In this document: piece by piece, positions 1 to 10,971 of the stretch
Numbering within the stretch: position 1 is the first letter of the stretch
How the letters are laid out: each line of letters starts with the position of its first letter
Source: Diphasiastrum complanatum
Lineage: Eukaryota > Streptophyta > Lycopodiopsida > Lycopodiales > Lycopodiaceae
Length of the DNA: 64,000 nucleotides
Assembly: GCA_029204225.1 (NCBI GenBank)
Contig: CM055111.1
Span: 45,333,255 to 45,397,254 of the forward strand
Direction of reading: 5' to 3'
Translations under genes and position numbers: made by a program
Notes under the pieces: model-generated
The model's input: only the letters and a program-made list of their open reading frames with translations
Database searches by the model: none
What the model was told of the DNA's origin: nothing

Positions 1-55
1 GACTTGAGTCTGTAAGTAGGACCATGCGCTTATTAGTGCAATTGTATTGTAGTCT

Positions 56-1206
56 GTTGGAATATAACTCCTACTCATCCCAACAGCCCTTCTTCCTTCT
101 CTGATTTTTGCTCTCTCAGATGAAACTGGTAGAAAATGAACTATTTTTCAATAGTCTGCATATTTGAACTAATTGTCACCACAGTCTGCATTTTTACTCA
201 AGTTTTTCCATAGGCGAAAAACCCGACACCCGACACTGTCACTTCTTTTTACCTTAATTTGCAACTAAGTGTTTAGCGACACTTATTCAAGTTGTTTTTT
301 GGGCCATTTAGGCACTTCCAGAAAAGTGACACTTTTTGCAAAAAATGTGAAAAATGCGAAACTACATTTTTCCAGCAGTTTCTGACAGGCAAAAAATGCA
401 ACACTGCATTTTTCCTCACAGTTTTTGACATGCGACAAAAGGTGAAAAACTCAACACTGCAGTTTTACACGGGATACTACACAGGCGACACTCTGTAGAA
501 ATACACAATATTCCATGTACAGACTGTCTATGTCTTCACGTTCCAATAACAACTATTCTAATTAGTCAGTTAAGCGATCTTGTAAATGTAAAGCTAGAAT
601 AATGCAAGATCTTTCGGCTGCTATAAATGTAAATGAGCGATTGAAGATATCAGAGGTTATTGTAAGTGTCATCATAAGTCATCTTACAGAGATCAAACGA
701 CCAGAACGAGTCTTACAGTAGTTGACTCCTTAGAGTTAGTGATCATAGAGAGAGAGAGAGATATTCAAAATGTTAGCAATTGTTTTGAATCTGTAAGTAG
801 GATCACGCACTTATCAACGTGATTAAATTGTGATCTGCTCGTTGTTACCACAACTTTTTTATACAAATTCGCTATTGTTCTACATCTCTTTATATTCTTG
901 TTGAATGATAATTATCACTCCTCTTACACAAACACTATTATCAGATAATTGTATAATTGTCTCTGTCACCTAAATTGATTCTACATTCTCTTCATACCAT
1001 GTTATCAGTATTAGAGGATTGCATGGCTGTCTCAGATGCCTAATCGATTTTTTGCAATCTCTCTTTCACAACAGTCTAAGACTCCTACACTGATAATCTG
1101 ATTCAACGCAAAAGAACAACTCATAAACTCCATTCACTAAGTAATCCACGATCTTGTTATTAAGAATTTTTGTTTCATCAGTTGACATCAATCCAAATCG
1201 TCAACA
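56..1206 (+). repeat. Putative 5' LTR of a Ty1/copia-type element
   Basis: The interval begins with TGTTGGAATA and a CCCAACA partner about 25 bases on, a common plant LTR start. It ends in CAACA just before a primer-binding site. A TATA-like box (TATAAAT) lies at 622-628. Upstream of it, 195-495 is full of AAAAATG and GACACTG motifs. A copia gag follows. The left boundary is inferred, because no second LTR or target-site duplication is visible. Bases 1-55 resemble 785-840, so part of another copy of the same LTR may sit at the window edge. Confidence 0.45.
622..628 (+). promoter_or_regulatory. TATA-like box in the copia LTR
   Basis: The TATAAAT motif lies in the putative LTR, downstream of a motif-rich U3-like stretch and about 580 bases before the primer-binding site. 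That position suits an LTR promoter. No transcript evidence exists here. Confidence 0.35.
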
Positions 1207-1210
1207 AATG

Positions 1211-1287
1211 TGGTATCAGAACTGAGAATTCACAATCCTTCGCATCTCACAAGTGGGTATCAGGTTCCAACAAAGTGGTATCAGAGC
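1211..1287 (+). other. Primer-binding site region with three PBS-like motifs
   Basis: TGGTATCAGAAC (1211-1222), a degenerate TGGGTATCAG near 1255, and TGGTATCAGAGC (1276-1287) follow each other. The last is the exact plant initiator-Met-tRNA complement used by many LTR retrotransposons. The first and last each follow a CAACA(A/AA) string, so the LTR/PBS junction seems to have been locally duplicated. Confidence 0.7.
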
Positions 1288-1399
1288 ACAAGGTTTATTG
1301 GATTACTAGAGTCTAGGAACTACAATAGAACTTAACAATTTTTTTGTTCTATAGAGTTGATTCATTTAGTTTGTGTATTATCTCTGCTACTCGATCACA

Positions 1400-1963
1400 A
1401 TGGAAGGCCCAACCTCAGAAATCTGCCTCATCAACAAATTCAACGGAGATGACTTCCACATGTGGAAGTTTAAGATGAGGATGATCTTGATCGAGAAAGA
1501 GCTTTGGGAATACATAAATGGTCCAATAGCCAAACTAGCAGAACCTGAACTGCTTCCAACATGGGAAGCAAAGGATGGCAAAGCACTTGCCATTGTATCC
1601 CTGAATCTGAAAGGCACTCAAATCGCTCATGTATCCAACTGCACCACCTCCAAAGAAGCGTGAGATACACTTACAAGCATCTACGAGACCTCAGATGTTT
1701 CCACTCATCTCTTCTTAAGGAAGAAAGTACTGACACTCGGAATGAGTGAAGGCACCTCAGTCAGCGACCATCTGAATGAGTTCAAACAATTGCTAAACCA
1801 ACTGGCTACAATAGGTTCGCCTATCTCAGAAAAAAACTCTATCATGTCTCTTCTTGCCAGTCTTCAATCCTCCTACGACAATTTAGTGTTGCTTCTTAGC
1901 AATACTCCTACGTTGTCTCTCCAAGAAATTGACAGCAAGTCTGTTGCAGGAAGTTACAAGTAG
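1400..1963 (+). pseudogene. Ty1/copia gag, N-terminal part, interrupted
   Basis: The start at 1400 opens a frame with the copia gag signature: a FNGDDFHMWKFKM-type stretch, then a helical region ending near LWEYINGP. A TGA at 1661-1663 interrupts it at the place where this family usually has Trp before DTL. The same frame then runs to 1963 with the expected RKKVLTLGMSEGTSV and LNQLATIG segments. Nothing recognisable as zinc knuckle, protease or pol follows, so the element is cut off after about 190 codons. It belongs with the LTR and primer site upstream. In life this protein would form the particle shell. Confidence 0.75.
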
Positions 1964-3086
1964 ATAGAAGTAGGAACCGATTGGAATTCATCAGTATTGC
2001 ACACATATCTGTAGATGAATGGTTGGAGTTGCATGGTTGATTGTGTGCCTGCAACTAGAGTAAACATAATCTGAGCAACAGGCTGGGAAATATATTACAA
2101 TGAAACCGCATCTTTCTGCCTGATCTGGCTTTGTAATAAAAAAATCACAATAAAAGAGCCAATTGCCTGGTAAAGGGCAGAAACACCCGGTAACCAAAGT
2201 TAAAAAAACGAGAAAAACCAAGAAGTAAAATCGCTTCATAGATTCTATCAGTGATAAATTCTATGAACAGCCTGGGTGTCAGGAATTCAGGCGGGGAAGG
2301 GGGGGGGAGGTATTATCTCTCCTTTTGGTTTTGTTTTGCTGCTACATAGGCAGCGACTATTTAAAGAACTAAGGAGGGGGGTAGTTGTACTTTCTATTCT
2401 CCCTCACCAATTAAGTTGTTTTGTTGTGACAAGGGGAGGGGAGGCGACGCACTTCCCCACGGCCCCACTCTCTTTTCTTTTCCAAATAACTATGAAGAAA
2501 AGTTTTAGTGATGCTAAGTTTAGTTAAAGAAAAGTTTAAACTTAATTCCTAAGTTATATATGTAAGCTATAAGAGGAAAATCCTATAGGAACTTATGATT
2601 TTTTTTACTTAAAAGTTGAAGTCAGGCCAAATCTTGTTGTAGCTATCCTTGTTGAATGTATAGCTCTCTCCTTCCTCCTCTGTACTTGTTAATGTCCAAG
2701 ACTTTGGAGGAGAGAAAGGTACGTAGGAGTTTGGAAGATAGATATAAGCCTTAACCATATTTCATAATCTTATTGGAGTCCATGGGCCATGTGGCACCAT
2801 TTTATGGCCCCAAATGGTATGAAAGGCCTACAAGGGACAAATGGGACCTTTCTTGGGGCCCACTTGTCCTTTTTGTATGAGGAAAGAGGAAGAGCTTTGG
2901 GGGAGGGGGTAAAGGAAGTACGTTCATTTTCCTCTACCTCATTCTCAAAGTTGCTTGTAGAGTTTCTTTGTGCTCAAGCTTACTTGTTTTCTTGAGGCTT
3001 TCTTCTCTAGTTATTAGTTTTTAACGATTTTGATGTCGTTGGTCTCCACTCTTTCCTCTAGCTTTTTGCTACATACTACTTTTGCC
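1964..3086. other. Unassigned DNA between two retroelement relics
   Basis: No convincing gene. The stretch holds a 33-bp imperfect palindrome at 2235-2267, a G-run near 2297 and repeated ATGGGCC/GGGGCCC motifs near 2780-2870. It may contain the 5' LTR of the gypsy element that follows, but no primer-binding site was found. Confidence 0.4.
2235..2267. repeat. Imperfect 33-bp palindrome
   Basis: The arms begin TTCATAGA and end TCTATGAA, with only a few mismatched pairs through the centre. It sits in non-coding DNA beyond the gag fragment. It could be a transposon-end relic; function unknown. Confidence 0.6.
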
Positions 3087-3344
3087 ATGGACACTACTAT
3101 GGATGTTTCCCAGGCTCCAAGTCCCCCGAGGACTGATATGGAGCAGATGACGTGTGCGATAAATTTGTTGCAAGAACAAACTATCGACATGCGCTCTAAA
3201 CATAAACGGGCGGAGACCGTGTTACGAGCTATGTTTCAATCTCGGAAGACACTCTTCAACCCGATGTTTACCCTAGAGTTTTTCACTGGGGAGAAAAAGG
3301 ATAGACACCAGGACATGGTCTTTGTTAAAATTGGCAAAAGCTAA
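3087..3344 (+). pseudogene. Ty3/gypsy gag, N-terminal fragment
   Basis: From the ATG at 3087 the frame reads MDTTMDVSQAPSPPR, then a helical segment (INLLQEQTIDMRSKHKRAE), then LEFFTGEKKD, matching the F-x-G-E block that precedes the capsid domain in plant gypsy gag. The frame degenerates at about 3330 and the expected continuation resumes only at about 4150. I infer a gag split by inserted DNA. It pairs with the gag, protease and RT fragments that follow on the same strand. Confidence 0.5.
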
Positions 3345-4135
3345 CTTGATCAAATCTTGTAAATACCATTATGAGTAGTACATATCATCATTAGACATGT
3401 GTGGAGCCTGTTCCCACATGTGAAATAAATGCATTTATCATTTAGATGAGTCATATAGGTTGTACCTACCATTTCATTTGAGATCTAGTGGCTAAAATGG
3501 CCAAAATCTAGTTTTCTAGCTATATGCCACTTGGCATCATTTTATTGGTAGGAAAAGCTATTTCACATGGATAGGAGTGATCTCACACGTGCCAAGGACT
3601 GCTCACATGTGTGAAAACATCAGTAGTAGGTGAGATTCAACTTGTAGTAGATATTTGTGCAACTCTCTATAAATTAGAAAAATTGCCTAAAATCAAGGGA
3701 GGTGGCTATAAGTTAGGAAACTTGGTCCATGTGCCATATTGATGATTATTGGTGGATCCTTTGATGAGTAGGAACTCTCACACGTGCCAAATCAGCTGAG
3801 TAAGCATCAGCTCTTGTGTATATATGGTGGCTCATTTGGCCATAATTGACAAGAAAGCTAAATCTTGGTTTTGGTGCATTTCTTGAGTAATCTCTCCATT
3901 TGTCTTGTGATTTTATGCTTTTAATGGTTTCTAAGCTTAGTGTACTTCATTATTTGCTGGTAGCCCGTACTCTGATAGGTCTTCACACGTGTGAAACTAG
4001 CAAGTACAAGTTTTGATCATATTTGATTGTTCTTGTTAGATTTGTTGATGTAGATTTGATCTAGTGCTATCTAATCTTGTGTAGATTGGTAGATCAATCT
4101 AATCTAACACCCAATCACACTTGTGGATCTGATTT
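3345..4135. mobile_element. Insertion in gypsy gag, rich in CACGTG/CACATGTG palindromes
   Basis: About 790 bases separate two halves of a gag frame. The stretch carries repeated CACATGTG and CACACGTG motifs near 3395, 3414, 3583, 3603 and 3780, plus a perfect 14-bp palindrome TTCACACGTGTGAA at 3982-3995. Possible TATA-like sequences occur near 3669 (CTATAAATT). Length and promoter-like content suggest a solo LTR, but I found no clear target duplication, so the exact ends are uncertain. Confidence 0.4.
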
Positions 4136-5058
4136 GGATCCATTCTTGGTCCTTTTTGTTGTACTTTGACAGTCTTGCATGGCTTGATCAGTGGACATCT
4201 CATTTTGCCATGCACGATCTGCCAAACAGCTCCCGGATTGCTACTGCCATTATGTTTTTGCGAGGCAAAGCTTATTCATGGTGGCAGGATCTTAAGGAGC
4301 GTGCTATAGTCCCATCTACTTGGGATGACTTCCAGGTAGCCTTTAAGGCCGCCTTTATGCCAATCCTCGACGATTTTGAATATTATCGTCGATTTGCCAC
4401 ATTGCAAATGGGGACGAAACCCTTGGATGTCTATTTGCAAGACTTCTAATGGGCTGCTTTGCGATTTGTTAACCATATTGACGAAGTTCTCCTTAAGCTG
4501 CATTTTATTTTAGGCTTGTCCAAAGAGTATCAGTTGGAGGTCTACTATAATCAGCCACAATTCTTAGATGATGACATGCATTTTGCTCGAATTTTTGACA
4601 ATACACACATTGTAACCAACAAAGAGCAACAAAAGCCTAAATTCAAAGACACACCCTCTTCGGGCCCTCCTTTCAAAAAGAGCAAAGAGAGAGTTGTTGA
4701 TGAAGATTTCTCTTCGGAAAAAAAAAAAAAAAAAAAAAAAAAACGCCCTCAATTGGAGAGAGCTGACTTTGATAAGGACAAAAGTGGCGGGTTGTGTTTC
4801 TCCTGCATGAAGAAGGGGCACCTTTCAAAGGACTGTCCGAAGAAACAGAAGAAGGGAGGCTGCTCCTTTAAGGCACCAGGTAATTCTTCTATTTCTTGCA
4901 TTGATGTATCTTTTAAAGATGAAACGGTTTGTAGCAATTGTTGTTTTAATACTACAGTTTTTGGACCTCACGACCTGATTCGTATGAGTGAATTTGTAGG
5001 CAGCCAACTTGTGAGTATTTTGTTTGACGACGGTTGGCTCTACTCACAATTTTATTAA
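4136..5058 (+). pseudogene. Ty3/gypsy gag, capsid and zinc knuckle
   Basis: The frame reads through a typical capsid block (AIMFLRGKAYSWWQDL, then TWDDFQVAFKAAF). A TAA near 4447 breaks it, and the same frame continues past it. A CCHC zinc knuckle, CFSCMKKGHLSKDC, lies at 4795-4836. Just before it, a run of 26 A (4718-4743) encodes a lysine string and is prone to slippage. The frame then enters the aspartic-protease region before ending at 5058. It is the continuation of the gag start at 3087. Confidence 0.75.
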
Positions 5059-5290
5059 TGCTAAGTTGGTGCATAAGCTGCAGTTGGCAACTGCCAAGTG
5101 ACCACAAGTATGTGATTAGGATGGCAGCTGGTGGGGAGCAGCAGGTCTGGGACCATTTTGTTTCCCACATGTCGTTGAAGATTCAGAACTATGTAGATAG
5201 CTTGTATTTTCATGCTATGAATCTTGATAAGGTAGATCTAATCCTTGGCAAAGAATGGTTTTATGCTAGAAATGAGTCGTTAAAGAAAGA
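4979..5290 (+). pseudogene. Ty3/gypsy aspartic protease remnant
   Basis: After the gag, the strand gives LVSILFDDG and, after a frameshift near 5032, THNFINAKLV. This is the retropepsin active-site loop, normally D-S/T-G-x-T-H-N-F. Later VDLILGKEWF matches the second protease block (D-x-I-L-G-x-x-W). At least two frame changes and a TGA make it inactive. Confidence 0.65.
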
Positions 5291-5555
5291 TTATGTTTCT
5301 CATAGTATATTTTTCTTGCATAATGCACTTTGGTTTGTCTTAAAGGCAATGAGCCTGATCTACCTTTTGTAATTGCTCATGAGGCTAATCAATGTATTTT
5401 GGATTCTGTGTATCATTCGTATTCATGCCATCTAAAAGATGAATCATACATGGATGCTTTTATTACTCATAATTTCAATGTTGATGTATCGTCTTTCTCT
5501 AAAGCATTGTTTTTTTCTGATGATAATCTAGAATCTACGCCTGAGGGCAAAATCT

Positions 5556-6189
5556 TTTAAAGATTTAGGGAGGAATATAGTGATATATTCCTTGAGCAGT
5601 TGCTTGAGGCTCTTCCCCCCTCTCTTGGAATAGACCATCACATATATTTCCTTCCCGACAGCTCTCTTGTATTGCTTTTTCCTTACAAGATGAGCCCGAA
5701 GGAAGAAAATGAGGTTGCTAGTCAACTTAAGGAGTTATTATGTAAGGGCCAGATTAGGTCCAGTAAATCCCCTTGGGGAGCTCCTGTTTTGTTAACAGTC
5801 AAAAAAGATGGTGGTAATCGTCTTTGTGTCGATTACAAAAAGCTTAATAAAATGACTATAAAAAATCGTTATCCCTTACCTTGGATGGACCGATTGAATG
5901 GTGCTAAGCAATTCACCAAATTGGACCTTAGGTTGGGGCATCATCAAATTAGAATTCACGAGAGGGGATGTTTACAAAATTGGTTTTCGTTCTAGGTATG
6001 GCCATTACAAATCTTAGTTTTACCCTTTGGTCTAACTAGTGCCCTGACAACCTTCCAACAGATGATGAATGATATTCTTTGTCCATATCTAGGGAAGTTT
6101 CTCGTGGTATTTTTGGATGACATTCTGATTTATAGTAAGACTCTTGATGAGCATGAGGCGCATTTGCGTACAGTCTTAGATAATCTAAG
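5556..6189 (+). pseudogene. Ty3/gypsy reverse transcriptase remnant, cut by a solo LTR
   Basis: RT blocks appear in order: [51 protein letters not shown], then after a frameshift near 5990 PFGLTSALTTFQ and the catalytic box LDDILIYS near 6110-6135 (FLDD in place of the commoner YIDD). The frame is interrupted exactly at the target duplication of the LTR starting at 6190 and can be followed for a few codons beyond 7009. Same element as the gag and protease to its left. Confidence 0.8.
6185..6189. repeat. Target-site duplication of solo LTR A, left copy
   Basis: CTAAG here is repeated at 7004-7008 directly after the LTR end. The RT reading frame continues from one flank to the other if a single CTAAG is kept. 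Confidence 0.88.
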
Positions 6190-7003
6190 TGTTGAGGGTA
6201 TTCCCGACAAAGTGTAAATAAATAAAATCGTCCAATAAAATGTGTTGCAAGGGCATGACATCTTGTGCGTATAAGCCCATGGCCCAATAAGCATGCAAGC
6301 TAAGTTGTAAATAAAATAATTGGCTTGGGCCCTTTCTAATTAAAATAAAACTTGAGGCCCAAAGTCAATTTTAAACTTAAAGATTATTTTTTTAGAGTTG
6401 GGTCCAATTTGGAACTCACATGAATCTTGTGAATTTCAATGTACTTTTTGTGGACCCTTGGATCAAGTTGGGTCCAAGATGAATGGATAGGATCAATGTA
6501 AATATTAGCCAATAAGATTTTGGGGCAAGGGCCTTCCCCATTTTATAAAAAGGCACCATTTGTACTCTATTTCCATGCTTAATGGGGAGGAAACTCTACC
6601 AATTTGGAGAGCCAAGCATCCTCATTTGCTAAGCACTCATGCTAATGTTTTTTGTTGTGTTTTTCTGATTGTTTCCATTTCCATGTTGTTGTTTTAATAG
6701 TTATGGTTTCTCCATTAGCATGCATCTTGAGCTTTTGAGCTAACCTCCCCCTCAACTCTATCTCTCTCTTTCTCTCTTCTCCTTCTTTCTCTTCTATTCT
6801 ACCCTTCCCTTTCACCAACAATCATGATGAAGTTAGTTTAGGGAAGTAGAGTTAGTGTGAGTAGTGTTAGTGGAGGTAGAGTTAGATAAAAAGTAGGAAA
6901 CTAACTAAAAGTAGCATCTATGCATAGTTAGGTGCCTATCCAGTGAACTAACCCTTGTTGACAGGCGGGAGGGCTATTATTACGTCGGATCGAAGGCCCT
7001 ACA
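6190..7003 (+). mobile_element. Solo LTR A (814 bp) with CTAAG target duplication
   Basis: It starts TGTTGAGGGTATTCCCGACA and ends CCCTACA. CTAAG occurs immediately before (6185-6189) and after (7004-7008). Two near-copies of the same length and layout occur at 37170 and 48886: terminal hairpin, a CCATGGCCCAAT motif, a TTTTATAAAAAGGCACC promoter-like segment and a CT-rich tract. No internal region is attached, so this is a solo LTR left by LTR-LTR recombination. It lies inside a gypsy RT. Confidence 0.92.
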
Positions 7004-7008
7004 CTAAG

Positions 7009-7182
7009 GCAAGCCAATGATTTGGAGGATATATCAATGCTAGATAATGCTAGATTGGATTCTACATCAAAATCGAGTTTCTTGCATATGTAGATTGGAC
7101 CTTTTGTAGATCAAAACTCTATTTAGGGTTATATTCTTGACCAATTCCAATTTCAAAACATACTTACTGAAAATGGTCGATT
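7009..7182. other. Short residue of interrupted RT and unassigned DNA
   Basis: The first 30 or so bases after the target duplication continue the frame of the RT at 5556-6189. The rest is unassigned AT-rich DNA up to the reverse-strand gypsy relic. Confidence 0.4.
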
Positions 7183-9062
7183 TTAAGAGCATTGGAAAAG
7201 CCTAAGTGGTGGCCATCTGGTGATTCTCCCGGTGTTGCAAGTTTTGTTAACGACATAGAACAAGGGTTGATGGTCTGTATAAAAAGCAAAATGTGTGGCC
7301 ATCAGGTAGTGCCGAAATTTCTTAACCGCATAGATCATCGCCAGTGCTTCTCGTTCTGTGGTTGAATAGTTCATTTCTGTATCACTGAGCTGTCGGCTTG
7401 CAAATCGGATTGGAATATCCTTTTGTTGTTCACCTGGCTGGGTTAAGACTGCTCCAACTGCATACTTCGATGCGTCCGTATGCACATGAAACTCAATGGA
7501 CCAATTGGGTGGATGTAAGATTGGTGCTGAAACCAATGCATCCTTAAGCTTTTGGAAAGCCTTTAGGGCTTCCTCGTTCCAATGTGGATCCGTTGTGAGT
7601 TTATAGATTGGTCGGGCTAACTCCGCAAAATCTAAAATGAAGATCCTATAATAGTTAGCATGACCCATGAAGATGTAGACTTCGTGGATCGTCCCCAGTG
7701 GTGGTAGATCAACAATGATCCTGATCTTTGATAGGTCTGTGGCGATCCCGTGTCTTGACACTATATGGCCGAGAATCAAGCTATGTGTAACCCAAAATTG
7801 ACATTTTTCTGGATTCAAGGAGATCTGAAAATTGCGACATTTTGTAACACCTTCTCCAAATTGGATAAGTGTTCCGAGTCTGGTCCATGCACGCACAGAT
7901 CGTCTAAGAAAATTTCCAAAAAATTTTGCAAATACTCTTTGAATGTCGTCTGCATGACATGCTGGAAAGTGCTTGGGGCATTGCAAAGTTCGAATGGCAT
8001 CACCTTATAGACATAGGTTTTCCATTCCGTGGCGAATGCTATCTTGTGCTAGTCTTGGGGGACTATCTTCACCTGGTTGTAGCCACTGAAGCCGTCTAAA
8101 AAACTATAGGCTTCGGCGCTAGCTACTCTGTCGAGGACACTTTTCGTAAATGGTAAAGTAAAATGATCTTTTTTGGTGACTGCATTTAGTGCCTTCAGAT
8201 TCACACAATTCGCATTTTGCCATTTTTCTTGGGTACTATAACTATCGACGATATCCATTCCGTGTGCTCTTTCATAAATGACATCTGCATCAGCGGTAGT
8301 AACGACTCACCTTGGGGACTGCTCCATCCACCAAGAGTATGGTGTGTTGGACTATAGTTGGTGGAATGCCCTTCAGATTACTATAACTCCAGGCAAAACA
8401 GTCTTTATACTCCACCAACAATGATCGTAGTCTCTTGAATTGTGTGGGCGTTAACTGCCCTCCCACATGCACTATTTTTTCTTCTTCACCTGGCTCGGCA
8501 AGGTTCATCGGCTGTGTTCGCGCAGGTCCCTCGAAGACTTGTTCCGCTAGTGCCTAACTTTGATCAGGTTCTCGTTGGGCTTGCGGCATCATAATTACCA
8601 CGTCGTCCAAGGTATAATTCTTGAAAGTCTCAGGCATCTCGTGAACTGGAGCTCGTCGAGATTCCTCTTTCAACATATTGATCTTAGCCCGACTGGTCAT
8701 CTTTTGATTTTCTGTCATCTGAGTAGAGGATGACACTGTATCTGAGTCCATCTTGAATGACTTCAAGGAACCCAACACTCTTTTTTGCCCTTTTTTGTCA
8801 CATTGGTGGATTCGTCCTTGTTGTCTTTCATCGGAACTGGAGTGACATTCGTCTCGTGGTTGCGAATATCAACATCCACTGTAGCTATAGCCTCTTCGGG
8901 TAGATCACTCCATCGGATCACCTGGTTGTAGCATTGCTTCAACTGATTCTTCCACCACTTGTACAGCCTTTTGTGCCTCCCTTTTAATCTTTGGTGGCAA
9001 ATCAATGACTGGTTTTTCAAAAGATTATCATAGAGCATCTTTACTCTTATTCCTTCACTCAA
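7183..9062 (-). pseudogene. Ty3/gypsy RT and RNase H, Tat/Athila-like, decayed
   Basis: Read on the minus strand from 9062 downwards: an N-terminal spacer, then a pre-RT block CFAWSYSNLKGIPP, LKALNAVTKKDHFTLPF, FLDGFSGYNQVKI, MPFELCNAPSTFQ, the catalytic box FLDDLCVHG, and PILHPPNWSIEFHVHTDAS. The RNase H blocks TDASKYAVGAVL, STTEREALAMIYAVKKFRHY and FYTDHQPLFYV follow. The D-x-F-S-G-Y-N and M-P-F-E/G-L-C-N-A-P wording points to the Tat/Athila side of gypsy. Several frameshifts and stops are present. The integrase is missing; the tail at 7183 runs into unrelated DNA. Confidence 0.85.
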
Positions 9063-9870
9063 CTTATCAATGATTCACCGTCTGATGCAGTTTGAGCTCG
9101 TCTTCTTTCATATGCTGATTCATGTGCAGGAGCTTGGTTGGTTGCACGTCAAATTCTTCCACGAAATGACTTGTTTATCATTGCCCTTCGAACAAGATTG
9201 GGAGATCCACATCCAATGTTAATTGGTCTCTCTAAGTGTTCATGTGAGCATGTGTTGGATTCCTTGGGTACTCATCTTATGCGATGCCCCTCAGGTGAAA
9301 ATCGTAGTGTCCATGATCTCATTCATGATGTTCTTGCTGCTATTGCTCATGATAGTGATTTTCATGTTGTTCAAGAGCAGACACATTTTACCAAAGGCTT
9401 CTTCGCAATCTTCTCAACGACATGTTGACCTTGTTTTCTCGCATGAGAGAATTCACACTTTGGAAGATGATGTTATTGCTGATCCCTGTAATCAGGGCCT
9501 TCGTTTTTCCACCACGCAAGGGCCCCTGCATCTCATGCAGCTCAAGAGAAGGAGCGAGATTATAATAATTGTACATTTGATGAAAATGCCATCCCCTTTG
9601 CCTTGGAACCGTATGGATGTCACCATAAAAAATTTAATGATTTTTTGTCATTGTGTACAAAGCTTGTTGTGAACCGCTAGGGACAAAGTGTTATGTTCAT
9701 CATTGTATTTTTTTACCGTCAACATATTTCGATTGCATTGCAACATTCATGGGCGCTTTCAATTCTTCGACGAGCTCAATTTGCAAGAGCAACTGCTTCA
9801 AAGCTTCTTACGTTACCTATTAGTGACACTAATCTAGTTAGTGATTTAAATCAAGAAGTTGATTTTAAGT
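9063..9870 (+). pseudogene. Retroelement C-terminal fragment: zinc finger plus endonuclease-like tail
   Basis: The strand encodes ARLLSYADSCAGAWL, then FIIALRTRLGDPHP, a C-x-C-x8-H-x3-C zinc-binding block (CSCEHVLDSLGTHLMRC) and an SVHDLIHDVLAAIA helix. After a frameshift near 9410 comes RHVDLVF, and after another near 9535 HAAQEKERDYNN and FALEPYGCHHKKFNDFL. This order (AGAWL, RLG-P-P, Cys/His finger, DV/D, K-x3-Y, G) recalls the finger and restriction-like endonuclease tails at the C terminus of some non-LTR reverse transcriptases. That assignment is from memory of the family and uncertain. At least two frameshifts and stops at about 9093 and 9677 mark it as broken. Confidence 0.4.
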
Positions 9871-10971
9871 AATTAATCTACTATTGAGTTTTATTGATCA
9901 ACTTGATTCATTTTTTCCGTTCGGGGCATTATCATTCTATATACTTTTATCTTTTTGTAAGTTGATGGGTTTTCCCATAATTTATTAATAAAAACAGGGA
10001 TTTATTATTATTAATAATTGATAAACCTGAAGCCATTTGGGACGTCCAATTCATAGTTTCCTAAATCTTGTTTAATCTTTTAGGACTGAATACCAACAAA
10101 TAACCAATAAAACTTCCAAAAAGAAAAGAAATACATAATGGAATTAACTCCGTTCCCACATTCCCTAACAACAAAGCAAGCTTCAAACCATGTATATCAA
10201 AGCAATGGGGATCGCCCTTCACTAATGTGATCAAATGAACCCTTTGTAAGGGATTCAATTAACGACGTCCTAAACTTATTTGTTTATTTCAAGTCATGAA
10301 TCGTCGAAGACACAAACTTGATCAAGGAAAAATAGCACATTAATTTGCAGATCATCCATCAGTATCACAGAAATAGCACAAGCCTGAGTCATCAATTCCA
10401 AATCAATAAACATTGAAATATGCCGACACCTGATTCCCTCTTGCAAGTCATAACTATAGCTCATATATTATTTAGATTTAGCGTACACATGGCAATCCAG
10501 TCATCAACGACCAAGCGGAAGAGCATATTAATTTGCATATAGTCCATCAATGTAACAAAGATGGCAGAAGCCCGAATTATCAATTACAAAAATGAAATAC
10601 AATATCTAATCCCCACTTGCATCTCATGAATATAACTTCTGTATCATTACAATTTAGTGTACATATGGCATTCCAGTTGTGAACGATTAAGGTCATCTTT
10701 ATGGCGATTGCCATTTGATAGACCCAATTTCTATTCAGACCCACATGCACAGAGGTATCTGTAACATCTACAACAAATCATATCAAGAAGAACCTAGAAG
10801 CAACTGCACTTGTTTGGCTAGCTGGAAGGAAGAGTGCGTGCACTTCTTACCACAAGAGCCATGAAAGAAGATGCAATGAGCAGTGCAGAATAGTCTCACA
10901 TAAGGTTGATAGTGCAAAGCCAGAAGATTCAACCAAGCAAGTACAACTTCATAAATGGGCGACCAAATATC
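9871..10971. other. Intergenic DNA and probable 3' UTR of RpoT
   Basis: AT-rich, no credible ORF. The right part lies directly downstream of the RpoT stop codon (minus strand) and should hold its 3' UTR and polyadenylation site, which I could not fix. Two loosely similar stretches with AAGCGGAAGAGCATATTAAT-type and GATCATCCATCAGT-type wording occur near 10330 and 10510. Confidence 0.45.
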
